The notes below the pieces were generated by a model. That model was not told the DNA's origin and did not search any database. It was given only the letters and a program-made list of their open reading frames with translations. Positions 1-8,284 of a DNA stretch of 64,000 bases are shown here, one piece after another. Where the stretch lies: NCBI RefSeq assembly GCF_005796105.1, contig NZ_VAUO01000005.1:248001-312000 (forward strand), given 5' to 3'. Source of the DNA: Pseudomonas mosselii (lineage in GTDB: Bacteria; Pseudomonadota; Gammaproteobacteria; Pseudomonadales; Pseudomonadaceae). How positions within the stretch are numbered: position 1 is the stretch's first letter; the number at the start of each line of letters is the position of its first letter. Both the position numbers and the translations under genes were made by a program.

Positions 1-19
1 CTTGTTACAGGAAGACCCC

Positions 20-1450
20 GTGAGCTCCAGCATCTTCTGGCACGACTACGAAACCACTGGCATCAATCCGCGCAGCGACCGACCGCTGCAAATGGCCGGT
101 GTGCGCACCGACTTGGATCTCAATGAGATCGAGGCGCCGATCAATCTCTATTGCCGCCCCAGCGACGACATCCTGCCGCACCCGGCAGCGTGCCTGGTGA
201 CGGGGATCACCCCGCAGCAACTGGTCGAGCGCGGCCTGTGCGAAGCCGAGTTCATGACCCGCGTGCACAGCGAGCTGGCGCGTCCGGGGACGTGCGGGGC
301 CGGTTACAACACCCTGCGCTTCGACGATGAAGTCACCCGCTACAGCCTGTACCGCAACTTCTTCGACCCCTACGCCCGCGAGTGGCAGGGCGGCAACAGC
401 CGCTGGGACCTGATCGATGTGGTACGCACGGCCTATGCGCTGCGCCCCGAAGGTATCGTCTGGCCGCAGCAGGAGGGCCGCACCAGCCTGCGCCTGGAAC
501 TGCTCAGCAAGGCCAATGGCCTGGAACATGGCCATGCCCATGAGGCGCTTTCCGACGTACGGGCGACCATCGGCCTGGCCCGGCTGATCCGCAGCAAACA
601 ACCGAAGTTGTATGACTGGCTGTTCCAGCTGCGCAGCAAACATAAAGTGCAGGAGCAGATCCGTCTTTTGCAGCCGCTGGTGCATATCACCGGGCGCTTT
701 TCGGCGGATCGCAAGTACATCGGCGTGGTGTTGCCGCTGGCCTGGCATCCGCGTAATCGCAATGCACTGATTGTTTGTGATCTTGGGCAGGACAATTCAC
801 CGCTGTTGCAGGAAAGTGCGCAAACGCTGCGTCAACGTTTGTACATGCGCCGTGAGGAAATGTCTGACGGGCAATTACCTGTCCCATTGAAGTTGGTACA
901 CATCAACCGTTGCCCAGTGGTGGCACCTTTATCGGTGGTGCGTCCTGCAGACGAGCAGCGTTTGGGGCTGGATATGTCCGAGCTGCAGCGACGGGCCGAG
1001 CAATTGGCCAATCAACAGGACATCTGGCGTGACAAGCTGGAAATCATCTACCAGGAAGAGGGGGGCGCCGCGAGCGAAGACCCCGAACAACAGCTGTATG
1101 ATGGTTTTATCGGGGACCGTGACCGGCGTTTGTGCGAACAAGTGCGTATGGCCGATCCTGCCCAATTGGGTCAGGGGCACTGGATGTTCGACGATCCGCG
1201 CTTGCCTGAACTGTTGTTCCGCTACCGCGCGCGTAACTTCGCAGACACCTTGAATGAACAGGAGCAGGCACGCTGGCAGGTGTTTTGTGAACAGCGCCTG
1301 AGCAATCGGCAGATGGGTGCACCGAATACCGTGGGCGACTTCGAACAGGCCTGTCAGAGCCGCTGGGGCGAGGCCGACGAGGCCGGACGACAGGTGCTGC
1401 AAGCCTGGCTTGAGCACGTTGCGCATTTGAAGACGCGCTTTGCCGTGTGA
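20..1450 (+). CDS. sbcB: Exodeoxyribonuclease I
   Basis: Exonuclease I degrades single-stranded DNA 3' to 5' and works in mismatch repair and recombination. The N-terminus shows the DEDD-family exo I motif HDYETTG (D9 and E11 as the first two metal ligands), followed by the GYNTLRFDDEV and HEALSDVRATIGLARLI segments that carry the remaining acidic ligands, then the SH3-like and helical extension typical of the family. The 476 residues match the E. coli protein (about 475). The GTG at 20 is preferred because the protein then begins at MSSSIFWHDYETTG. An in-frame TTG lies at 2, so the left edge may hide an upstream start. A strong convergent terminator follows. Confidence 0.95.
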   Translation: MSSSIFWHDYETTGINPRSDRPLQMAGVRTDLDLNEIEAPINLYCRPSDDILPHPAACLVTGITPQQLVERGLCEAEFMTRVHSELARPGTCGAGYNTLRFDDEVTRYSLYRNFFDPYAREWQGGNSRWDLIDVVRTAYALRPEGIVWPQQEGRTSLRLELLSKANGLEHGHAHEALSDVRATIGLARLIRSKQPKLYDWLFQLRSKHKVQEQIRLLQPLVHITGRFSADRKYIGVVLPLAWHPRNRNALIVCDLGQDNSPLLQESAQTLRQRLYMRREEMSDGQLPVPLKLVHINRCPVVAPLSVVRPADEQRLGLDMSELQRRAEQLANQQDIWRDKLEIIYQEEGGAASEDPEQQLYDGFIGDRDRRLCEQVRMADPAQLGQGHWMFDDPRLPELLFRYRARNFADTLNEQEQARWQVFCEQRLSNRQMGAPNTVGDFEQACQSRWGEADEAGRQVLQAWLEHVAHLKTRFAV

Positions 1451-1463
1451 GGCGAGCAGACCC

Positions 1464-1499
1464 ATGAAAAAACGCCGGCAAGTGCCGGCGTTTTTTCAT
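1464..1499. terminator. Bidirectional terminator between sbcB and turA
   Basis: A near-perfect inverted repeat has the GC core CGCCGGCA / TGCCGGCG flanked by A6 on the left and T6 on the right, so it forms a Rho-independent terminator in both directions. It lies between two convergent genes. Confidence 0.93.
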
Positions 1500-1527
1500 G
1501 TTGAAACTGAAACGGCAGTCGCCTGGA

Positions 1528-1905
1528 TCAGTCCAGCAGGGTAGCCCAGCTTTCGACGACGTCGCCGCCCCACTTGGCTTTCCATTCTTTCAGGGTCTTG
1601 TGGTTGCCACCCTTGGTTTCAATAACCTCGCCATTGTGCGGGTTCTTGTATTGCTTGACCTTGCGCGCACGCTTGGTAGTAACTGGCTTGGCGACGCCGC
1701 GCGGGGCTTTGCTCAGTTTGCTTTCCGGGTCGAGCAGGGCGATAACGTCACGCAGCGACTTGCCATTTTCGGCCATCAGCTCGCGCAGCTTCTTTTCGAA
1801 CTCGAGTTCTTTTTGCAGTTTGCCATCTTGCTGCAGGTTGGTCAGGCGAGCCTGAAGTTCTTTGATGGCTTCTTCGGTGGCGCGGTATTCGTTGATCAGG
1901 GACAT
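1528..1905 (-). CDS. turA: MvaT/TurA-type H-NS family nucleoid protein
   Basis: This is a xenogeneic silencer of the MvaT family, the Pseudomonas functional equivalent of H-NS. It binds AT-rich DNA and forms filaments on the nucleoid. The 125-residue protein has an N-terminal coiled-coil oligomerisation half (MSLINEYRATEEAIKELQAR and on to about residue 60), a basic linker (TTKRARKVK) and the C-terminal DNA-binding module with KGGNHKTLKEWKAKWG. The ATG at 1905 has a good AAGGA Shine-Dalgarno sequence; an upstream in-frame start would add 18 residues not seen in the family. In P. putida the MvaT paralogue next to purU is called TurA; the choice among paralogues rests on that neighbourhood. Confidence 0.93.
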   Translation of the reverse strand: MSLINEYRATEEAIKELQARLTNLQQDGKLQKELEFEKKLRELMAENGKSLRDVIALLDPESKLSKAPRGVAKPVTTKRARKVKQYKNPHNGEVIETKGGNHKTLKEWKAKWGGDVVESWATLLD

Positions 1906-2206
1906 GGAGAGTTCCTTGAAAGCGTGTGTAAAAGGGGCAGTGCCGACAATAATAGACACGCCTCACACTCAAGTAAACAATTAAAAAGTCGTGAATCAAT
2001 TAATAGCAATGAATGGCCGTATCGCTGTTAGGTTAAGAAAAATTTACTTAGTGTTACGGCCAATGGCCATGTCCCTGTAGGACGCAGGGGCATGTGCAGG
2101 GGGAGTGCGCGCGATGGGCGCGTGTGTCCGGGCTTCGAACATTACTGCGTTTTTTCCGACAGACCGTTAGAATATGCCCCTTTGCGAAGTTCTGGAGCCT
2201 TTTTTC

Positions 2207-3058
2207 ATGCGCACCTATCGACTGGTGATTGCCTGCCCCGACCGCGTCGGCATCGTGGCAAAAGTCAGTAATTTCCTGGCCCTCTACAATGGCTGGATCA
2301 ATGAAGCCAGCCACCACTCCGATGAGCAGAGCGGCTGGTTCTTCATGCGCCATGAGATTCGCGCCGAGTCGCTGCCGTTCGGTATCGAGGCCTTCCGTGA
2401 AGCGTTCGCGCCGATCGCCGAAGAGTTCTCGATGACCTGGCGCATCACCGACTCGGCGCAGAAGAAGCGCGTGGTGCTGATGGCCAGCCGCGAGTCTCAC
2501 TGCCTGGCCGACCTGCTGCACCGCTGGCACACCGACGAGCTGGATTGCGAGATCCCGTGCGTGATCTCCAACCATGACGACCTGCGCAGCATGGTCGAGT
2601 GGCATGGCATTCCGTTCTTCCATGTACCGGTCGATCCCAAGGACAAGGCCCCGGCCTTCGCCGAGGTGTCGCGCCTGGTCGAAGCGCACGCTGCCGACGT
2701 CGTGGTGCTGGCCCGCTACATGCAGATCCTCCCGCCGCAGCTGTGCCGCGACTACGCCGAGAAGGTCATCAACATCCACCACAGCTTCCTGCCGTCGTTC
2801 GTCGGCGCCAAGCCGTATCACCAGGCCGCGTTGCGTGGTGTGAAGCTGATCGGCGCCACCTGCCATTACGTGACCGAAGAACTGGACGCCGGCCCGATCA
2901 TCGAGCAGGACGTGGTGCGTGTCAGCCATGCCGATAGCATCGAAGACATGGTGCGTTTCGGCCGTGATGTCGAGAAGATGGTGCTGGCTCGTGGCCTGCG
3001 CTACCACCTTGAGGATCGCGTGCTGGTACACGGCAACAAGACCGTGGTTTTCGACTGA
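2207..3058 (+). CDS. purU: Formyltetrahydrofolate deformylase
   Basis: PurU hydrolyses 10-formyl-tetrahydrofolate to formate and THF, balancing one-carbon pools and supplying formate to PurT. The 283-residue protein has an N-terminal ACT domain (RLVIACPDRVGIVAKVSNFL, about residues 5-80), then a formyltransferase-fold catalytic domain with INIHHSFLPSFVGAKPY and the catalytic Asp in ELDAGPIIEQD. The ATG at 2207 (MRTYRLVIACPDRVG) matches the family start; an upstream in-frame ATG at 2174 would add an unrelated 11-residue leader. A TAGAAT -10-like hexamer lies at about 2168-2173. Confidence 0.95.
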   Translation: MRTYRLVIACPDRVGIVAKVSNFLALYNGWINEASHHSDEQSGWFFMRHEIRAESLPFGIEAFREAFAPIAEEFSMTWRITDSAQKKRVVLMASRESHCLADLLHRWHTDELDCEIPCVISNHDDLRSMVEWHGIPFFHVPVDPKDKAPAFAEVSRLVEAHAADVVVLARYMQILPPQLCRDYAEKVINIHHSFLPSFVGAKPYHQAALRGVKLIGATCHYVTEELDAGPIIEQDVVRVSHADSIEDMVRFGRDVEKMVLARGLRYHLEDRVLVHGNKTVVFD

Positions 3059-3060
3059 GC

Positions 3061-3294
3061 ATGGCCAACCCTCGTGACAAGGCCGGCGCCTCGGTGCCAC
3101 CTACCTTGGGCGAGGGCTGCCTGGCGCGTTTCGACCCGGATGCGCTCAGCGACGAGGATGGCACCGAGTTTCCCGGTGCCGCCGCGTTGTGGCAGGCGCT
3201 CAACCGGCCTGACGCCGCCAGCGCTCCAGCAGAGGACGCGCCAGCAGGCACACGAACACCGGCCCGCCTGCCAGCAGATAAAAGTAGTAGGTAA
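3061..3294 (+). CDS. Possible small protein downstream of purU (uncertain)
   Basis: A 77-residue frame opens with ATG two bases after the purU stop. The first 46 codons (MANPRDKAGASVPPTLGEGC and on to LWQALN) show codon usage like real genes of this genome although no gene lies opposite them. The last third is antisense to the 3' end of the neighbouring membrane-protein gene and may be meaningless. No Shine-Dalgarno sequence is evident, so expression would depend on coupling to purU. I do not recognise the sequence. It could be a short real gene, the remnant of a longer one, or chance. Confidence 0.3.
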   Translation: MANPRDKAGASVPPTLGEGCLARFDPDALSDEDGTEFPGAAALWQALNRPDAASAPAEDAPAGTRTPARLPADKSSR

Positions 3295-4192
3295 CCGCGC
3301 GCCAGATCAGGATCGCGGCAGCGGCTGTCGAACTGCCTACCATTGGCGTGAGCAAGGTTGCTGAAGTCAGCTCCGCTGCCCCCGCGCCACCGGGCAGCAG
3401 GCTGAACTGGCCGGCGCTGAGTGCAAGCATTTGCACCAGAAAGCTCGCTCCCCATCCCAGCACGCCCCCCAAGCCCTGCAACACCAGGTACAGCACGCTG
3501 TAGCGCAGCCCCCAGTGCGCGCAGGTGAGGCCGAACACCAGCGCAAGCGTATGTTTGGGGAGGCGCGAGGTCTCGGCCAGGGCATGGCAGAAACGCAGCA
3601 GTGCGCGCGCCCAGCGTCGACGACGTTGCGCTGGCACGCCCAGGCGCCGCAACAAGTGGCCGCTGGCGCGGATCAGCAGGGCCTGATGGCGCAACGACAG
3701 CAACACGCCCGCCAGGGCTGTGCATAGTAGCGCGGCGCTACCCAGTAGCAGGCTTTGCTGGCTGTGGCCCAGGTGGTGGAACAGCGCGTAGCCCGCGATT
3801 GCCAGCGTGGCGCAGAAGAAGAACAGCAGATCGTTGAGCTGGTCCAGGGCGAACACCGCCCCGCTGTGCGAGGCCGTGATGCGTTGGCGGCCGAGCAGCG
3901 CCATCAGCGTCAGTGGCCCGCCACTGCCGCCAGGTGTGGTGCAGATGGCGAACTCGGTGGCCATGACCACGCCTAGGCCGCGTCTCCAGCCCAGTGCTGT
4001 GCCTTGCTGGCCGAGCAGCAGGCGCAGGCGGGCGGTGTTGATCAGCCAGCACAACAGGATCATCCCAAGCAACAGCAGCAGCAGGCGTAGCGGGAACCTG
4101 CTCAGGCGCGCCAGCAGGTCGCTGCCACCCAGCAATGCCGGGACCAGTAGCGCCAGCAGCAGGGCCAGGCCAAGCCAGCCGAGACGCTTCAT
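3200..4192 (-). CDS. Lysylphosphatidylglycerol synthase TM-region / flippase-like membrane protein
   Basis: This is an integral membrane protein of the UPF0104 / LPG_synthase_TM superfamily (YbhN-like), a group linked to lipid or lipid-linked sugar translocation. The 330 residues are strongly hydrophobic with about eight predicted membrane spans, beginning MKRLGWLGLALLLALLVPAL. The C-terminal half has the family pattern LLPGGAGAAELTSATLL. It is the last gene of a three-gene operon: its ATG overlaps the stop of the deacetylase-like gene by four bases (ATGA). The context (glycosyltransferase, deacetylase-like protein, flippase-like protein) suggests making or moving a glycosylated envelope lipid. 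That role is inferred. Confidence 0.8.
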   Translation of the reverse strand: MKRLGWLGLALLLALLVPALLGGSDLLARLSRFPLRLLLLLLGMILLCWLINTARLRLLLGQQGTALGWRRGLGVVMATEFAICTTPGGSGGPLTLMALLGRQRITASHSGAVFALDQLNDLLFFFCATLAIAGYALFHHLGHSQQSLLLGSAALLCTALAGVLLSLRHQALLIRASGHLLRRLGVPAQRRRRWARALLRFCHALAETSRLPKHTLALVFGLTCAHWGLRYSVLYLVLQGLGGVLGWGASFLVQMLALSAGQFSLLPGGAGAAELTSATLLTPMVGSSTAAAAILIWRAVTYYFYLLAGGPVFVCLLARPLLERWRRQAG

Positions 4193-4944
4193 GGACCGAT
4201 CTGGCGGTCTAGCCAGGCGGACTTGGTCAGCGGCTCGCGGCCTTCGGCGAGCAAGGCTTGCACGGTGTCGAGCCAGTAAGTACGTGCACAGGGGTGGCGC
4301 ATGTCCACCGGATGCAGGCCTAGGCGCAAGGTGTCGGCGTGTTGCCAGCGCCGACGTTGCCAGTCGCTGAGCACTTTCGAGACGCTGCGGCGCCAGGCGC
4401 TGCGCGCGCTCCATACCAGTCCTGGGGCCTCGATCGGGGTGAAGTCTGGCAGGCGGTACAGGTGCTGGGGTGTGCTGGTATAGCGCAGCGGCAGTTGGCG
4501 CAAGGCTTGGCGGGTGCCTTCGCTCATCAGCCAGGCGGGGGCGACGAAGCCAGCCACGGGCCATCCCTGGCGCTCGAACAGCGCCAGCCCGGCTTGCAGG
4601 CGTTGCAAGGCGGCTGCGTGATCGAGGGCGTAGAACTCGCCTTCGTGGGTGTAGAGCCGGCGCATGAAAAACTCGACCGGGCCGCGTGGCGGCGGGCCGT
4701 CGTCGGCGTGGTAGTAGCCGTGCAAGGCTAGTTCGTCACCGCAGGCCAAGCGCTGGTCGAGCAGGCGGCAGAAGGCAGGAAAGTGTGCCAGCGCGTTACG
4801 CTGGTGAAAGTCTGGCACCACCAGCCACGTCATGCGCACGCCGCCGAGTGCATCGATGGCTTGCACGAAAGGTTGGTAGTCCGGCCAGGTTTGCGGTGCT
4901 ACGTCGTGCAGCACCAGCATCAGGCTGGGGCGTCGTTCAGCCAT
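4189..4944 (-). CDS. DUF2334 / polysaccharide-deacetylase-like protein
   Basis: This 251-residue protein resembles the DUF2334 branch of the NodB-like carbohydrate esterase fold. Visible pieces are the first strand with the metal Asp (LMLVLHDVAPQTW), the LALHGYYHADD segment with HGYxH metal ligands, and the later GFVAPAWLMSEGT strand. The last part, RLGLHPVDMRHP, carries the conserved HP pair. It has no signal peptide, so it probably acts in the cytoplasm. The ATG at 4944 overlaps the upstream glycosyltransferase by 8 bp and its stop overlaps the next gene by 4 bp, which indicates tight translational coupling. Substrate unknown. Confidence 0.8.
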   Translation of the reverse strand: MAERRPSLMLVLHDVAPQTWPDYQPFVQAIDALGGVRMTWLVVPDFHQRNALAHFPAFCRLLDQRLACGDELALHGYYHADDGPPPRGPVEFFMRRLYTHEGEFYALDHAAALQRLQAGLALFERQGWPVAGFVAPAWLMSEGTRQALRQLPLRYTSTPQHLYRLPDFTPIEAPGLVWSARSAWRRSVSKVLSDWQRRRWQHADTLRLGLHPVDMRHPCARTYWLDTVQALLAEGREPLTKSAWLDRQIGP

Positions 4945-6088
4945 GGGCGCGGGCCAGCGGCGATGTGCCGAGCACTGCTTGGTAATGGCTGAGCAATCCG
5001 TTGACCACGTTGTCCCAACTGTAATGGCGCTCGACATGCTGGCGGGCCTGGGCACCGAGTTGCTGCACGCCTGCTTCGAAGGTTTCGCGCACTGCATCGG
5101 CCATGGCCTGGGCGTCGTTGGGTGGGCACAGGCGGCCGCAGTCTGGGGGCACGATCTCGCCGAACGCCCCGGCGCGCACGGCCACCACTGGTGTGGCGCT
5201 GGCCATGGCTTCGAGGATCACCAGACCGAAGGTTTCCTGATCGCCGGCATGCACCAGCAAGTCGGCGCTGGCCAGTATTCGGGCTACCTGTGCAGGCGGG
5301 CAGAAGTGATCGATCACGCTGACGTTGTCCGCCGTGCTCAGTGGCATGTTCGAACCGACCAGCAACAGGTGGTAATTCGGGCCCAGGGTGCGCATGCACT
5401 CAATCAGCACGGGCAGGTTCTTTTCGCGCGAGCCACGCCCGGCGAACACCAGCAAGTGGCGATTTTCGGGGATACCGAGTTCGGCGCGCAGGCCGGGGTC
5501 GCGCTGCTCGGGGTTGAACAGGGCCAGGTCCACGCCCAGGCGTTGTACGTGCACGGCTCTGACTCCGAGGCGTCGGAGCTTGTCGGCCATCACTTGGCTC
5601 GGCGCCAGTACCCTGTCGAAGTTACCGTAGAGCTTGCTGACATAGGCTTCGACGTTCGGGGTGAACCAATTGCCCATGCGGTTGCTCACCAAAAGGGGCA
5701 GGTCGGAGTGGTAGAAGCCGATCACCGGGACATCGAGTTTACGCCGTGCTTCCAGGGCGGCCCAGGCGGTGAGGTAGGGGTCGCCTACTTCGATCAGGTC
5801 CGGTTGCAGGCGGCGCAGCTCGTTGCACCAGGGCGCCAGGCGTACCGGGAAGCGGTAGCCGTTGCCAAAGGGCAGGGGTGGGGCGGGGACCTGGTAGACG
5901 CCATCGGTGTGGCCGGCGCTGGCGCCGGGGACCAGCAAACTGTGGCGCACCTCGGGTATGGCGTCGAGGCGGCGGTGTTTGGCATCAAGGTAGGTTCGCA
6001 CGCCGCCGCTGGCTGGGGCGTAGAACATGGTGATGTCGGCAATGTGCACGATCAGCATCCCTCCGGGATCGTCTTCGGGGTCTGTCAT
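4937..6088 (-). CDS. Glycosyltransferase family 4 (group 1)
   Basis: This is a GT-B retaining glycosyltransferase that transfers a sugar from a nucleotide donor. The 383 residues show the N-terminal acceptor domain (MLIVHIADITMFYAPASGGV, then LIEVGDPYLTAW and IGFYHSDLP) and the C-terminal donor domain with LLVFAGRGSREKNLP and the EX7E motif at ETFGLVILEAMASATPVV. It is the first gene of the operon with the DUF2334 and flippase-like genes. An alternative ATG at 6058 would give a start closer to the fold but has a Shine-Dalgarno sequence too near to it, so the upstream ATG is kept. Lipid glycosylation is inferred from the neighbours. Confidence 0.85.
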   Translation of the reverse strand: MTDPEDDPGGMLIVHIADITMFYAPASGGVRTYLDAKHRRLDAIPEVRHSLLVPGASAGHTDGVYQVPAPPLPFGNGYRFPVRLAPWCNELRRLQPDLIEVGDPYLTAWAALEARRKLDVPVIGFYHSDLPLLVSNRMGNWFTPNVEAYVSKLYGNFDRVLAPSQVMADKLRRLGVRAVHVQRLGVDLALFNPEQRDPGLRAELGIPENRHLLVFAGRGSREKNLPVLIECMRTLGPNYHLLLVGSNMPLSTADNVSVIDHFCPPAQVARILASADLLVHAGDQETFGLVILEAMASATPVVAVRAGAFGEIVPPDCGRLCPPNDAQAMADAVRETFEAGVQQLGAQARQHVERHYSWDNVVNGLLSHYQAVLGTSPLARAHG

Positions 6089-6161
6089 CCGGCACGGGGC
6101 TGGTATGACTCGCCTGAAGGTTGACCTTGAGGAAGGATAGTTTGTTCGATCGGGAAGAAGC

Positions 6162-6237
6162 AGCTGCGAGCTACAAGCTACAAGAAGAAGCGAGACCGCG
6201 CACGATCCGCTTTTTCTTGTAGCTTGAAGCTTGCAAC
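6162..6237. terminator. Long imperfect hairpin (GCTACAAG-type repeat) after the chemoreceptor gene
   Basis: Two roughly 30-base arms (6162-6192 and 6208-6237) are reverse complements with few mismatches, built from AGCTACAAG and GCTTGTAGCTTG modules. Such GCTTGxAGCTTG repeats are common in Pseudomonas intergenic regions. The right arm abuts the chemoreceptor stop, and an AAGAAAAAGC stretch fits a terminator role. Confidence 0.6.
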
Positions 6238-8112
6238 TCAGATACGGAAGCTGCCGACCAGGTGTTTCAGGCGTCCGGCCTGTTGCTCCAGGTCTGAACA
6301 GGCGCTCAGGGTGGCTTGCAGGTTCTGCACGCCTTGCTGGTTGAGCAGGTTGATTTCGCTGATGTCCATGTTGATCGAATCGACCACGGCGGTCTGTTCC
6401 TCGGTGGCGGTTGCCACCGACTGGTTCATGCCGTCTATCTCGCCGATACGCTGGGTCACGCTGCCCAGTCGTTCGCCGGCCTGGTTGGCGATCTGCATGC
6501 TGTCTTGGCTGTGGCGCTGGCTTTGACCCATGGTGTCGACCGATTCGCGTGCACCGACCTGCAATTCTTCGATCATGCTCTGCACTTGCTGCGCCGACTC
6601 CTGGGTGCGGTGGGCCAGGTTGCGCACTTCGTCGGCCACCACCGCGAACCCACGCCCGGCCTCACCGGCACGCGCGGCCTCAATCGCGGCGTTGAGCGCG
6701 AGCAGGTTGGTCTGCTGGGAGATGCTGGTAATCACCTCAAGGATCTGACCGATATTCACGGTCTTGCCATTGAGGGTCTCGATATGCCCGCTGGAGGTGA
6801 CGATCAAATCCGACAGGCGGTTCATCGCCTCGATATTGCGTTGCACTACCTGCTGGCCTTCTTCAGCTAGCAGACGGGCAGAGCTGGCATGCTGCGAGGC
6901 CTGGGCTGCGTTGCCGGCAATTTCCTGGGCCGCAGCCCCCAACTGGTTGATGGCAGCGGCGACGCTGTTGGTGCGGTTGGACTGCTCGTCGGAGTTGCTC
7001 ATCGAAGAGTTCGAGGCGCTGATCACCCGCTGGGCCACTTCGTTGACCTGCTCGGTGGCCGAGGACACTTCGCGGATCGAACCATGGATACGCTCGACGA
7101 AGCGGTTGAAGGCCGTGCCCAAGGTGCCGAATTCATCCTGGGTGTGGATATCCAGGCGGCGGGTCAGGTCGCCTTCGCCCTCGGCGATGTTCTCCATGGC
7201 CCGGGTCATGGTGTGCAGCGGTTGCAGCAGCACGCGAATTAGTAGGCCGAGCAGTACGAGGATGATCACCACCGCCACCAAAGTGGCGATCACCGCCGAG
7301 GTGCGCAGGGCCGTGAGCATGCTGAACGCCTTGTCTTTGTCCACCGACAGGCCGATGTACCAGTTGGCCGAGGGCAGCCCTTTGACCGGGGTGAAGGTGA
7401 CCAGGCGTGGCTGGCCGTCGACTTCGACTTCGGTCAAGTTGCCGGACAGTTTCGGGGTGTTTTGCGGGAACAGGTCCGGCAGTGACTTCATCACCAGGTT
7501 CTGGTCCGGGTGTACCAGGATCTTGCCTTGGTCGTTGACTAGGAAGGCGTAGCCCATACCGCCGAAGTTCAGCGAGTTGACGATCTGCGCCAGGCCGTCC
7601 AGGGCCAGGTCGCCGCCGACCACACCGACCGAACGCGAGGCGGTGCTGATGATCGAGATCACCATTTTGTTGGTGGCCATGTCGATATACGGCTCGGTGA
7701 GCATCGGGCCGTTGGCGTTCAGGCCGTCCTTGTACCACGGGCGTACGCGCGGGTCGTAGCCGTCGGGCATCTTGGTGTCAGGGCGGACGGTGAAGGTGCC
7801 ATCAGGCTGGCCCAGGTAGATGGTCAGAAAGCTTGAGGTCAAGGCGTTCTGGTTCAACTGGGCGCCAATGTTCTGTGGGTTTTGCGCCAGGTTCTGGGCG
7901 ACGCTCTCGACCAGCTTGATGCGCCCTTCGAAGAGGTTGCGAATGTTGGTGGCGGTCGAGTCGCCCATTTCGGCGAGGTAGTTCTCCAGGTTGGCGCGAA
8001 TCGCATTACGCTGAAGGTAGTCGTTGTATAGGGTGAACAGGCTAAAGGCCAATATCACGATCAGTGAGGCGGCCAGAAGGATCTTGTGGCTGAAACGAAG
8101 GCTTTTATTCAT
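6238..8112 (-). CDS. mcpG: Methyl-accepting chemotaxis protein with dCACHE sensor (McpG-like)
   Basis: This transmembrane chemoreceptor has 624 residues. Order: TM1 (about 11-33), periplasmic double-CACHE domain (about 40-280), TM2 (about 285-310), HAMP linker ([20 protein letters not shown]) and cytoplasmic signalling domain with the conserved tip [20 protein letters not shown]. The sensor has [24 protein letters not shown] and VVGGDLALD, which match the R-W-Y...Y...D pattern of amino-acid-binding dCACHE domains. The P. putida receptor at this locus is McpG, described as a GABA sensor. Ligand identity here is inferred from that and from the motif. The ATG at 8112 precedes [17 protein letters not shown]; upstream in-frame starts lack a membrane-anchor logic. 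Confidence 0.9.
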   Translation of the reverse strand: MNKSLRFSHKILLAASLIVILAFSLFTLYNDYLQRNAIRANLENYLAEMGDSTATNIRNLFEGRIKLVESVAQNLAQNPQNIGAQLNQNALTSSFLTIYLGQPDGTFTVRPDTKMPDGYDPRVRPWYKDGLNANGPMLTEPYIDMATNKMVISIISTASRSVGVVGGDLALDGLAQIVNSLNFGGMGYAFLVNDQGKILVHPDQNLVMKSLPDLFPQNTPKLSGNLTEVEVDGQPRLVTFTPVKGLPSANWYIGLSVDKDKAFSMLTALRTSAVIATLVAVVIILVLLGLLIRVLLQPLHTMTRAMENIAEGEGDLTRRLDIHTQDEFGTLGTAFNRFVERIHGSIREVSSATEQVNEVAQRVISASNSSMSNSDEQSNRTNSVAAAINQLGAAAQEIAGNAAQASQHASSARLLAEEGQQVVQRNIEAMNRLSDLIVTSSGHIETLNGKTVNIGQILEVITSISQQTNLLALNAAIEAARAGEAGRGFAVVADEVRNLAHRTQESAQQVQSMIEELQVGARESVDTMGQSQRHSQDSMQIANQAGERLGSVTQRIGEIDGMNQSVATATEEQTAVVDSINMDISEINLLNQQGVQNLQATLSACSDLEQQAGRLKHLVGSFRI

Positions 8113-8284
8113 GACGTGATCGCGTCCGCTAAGGTTTTTTATCGGGTCGTTCGCACAAACAGGGGGTAATAATCCGTGCAACAGCTCCCGCCGATCCTTT
8201 ACGGGTATTTACCGAATTCAGGAATTAATCATTACTAACTATCGGCCGTCGTAGGGCAGAACTTGAGCGGAACGAGGTAATGTC

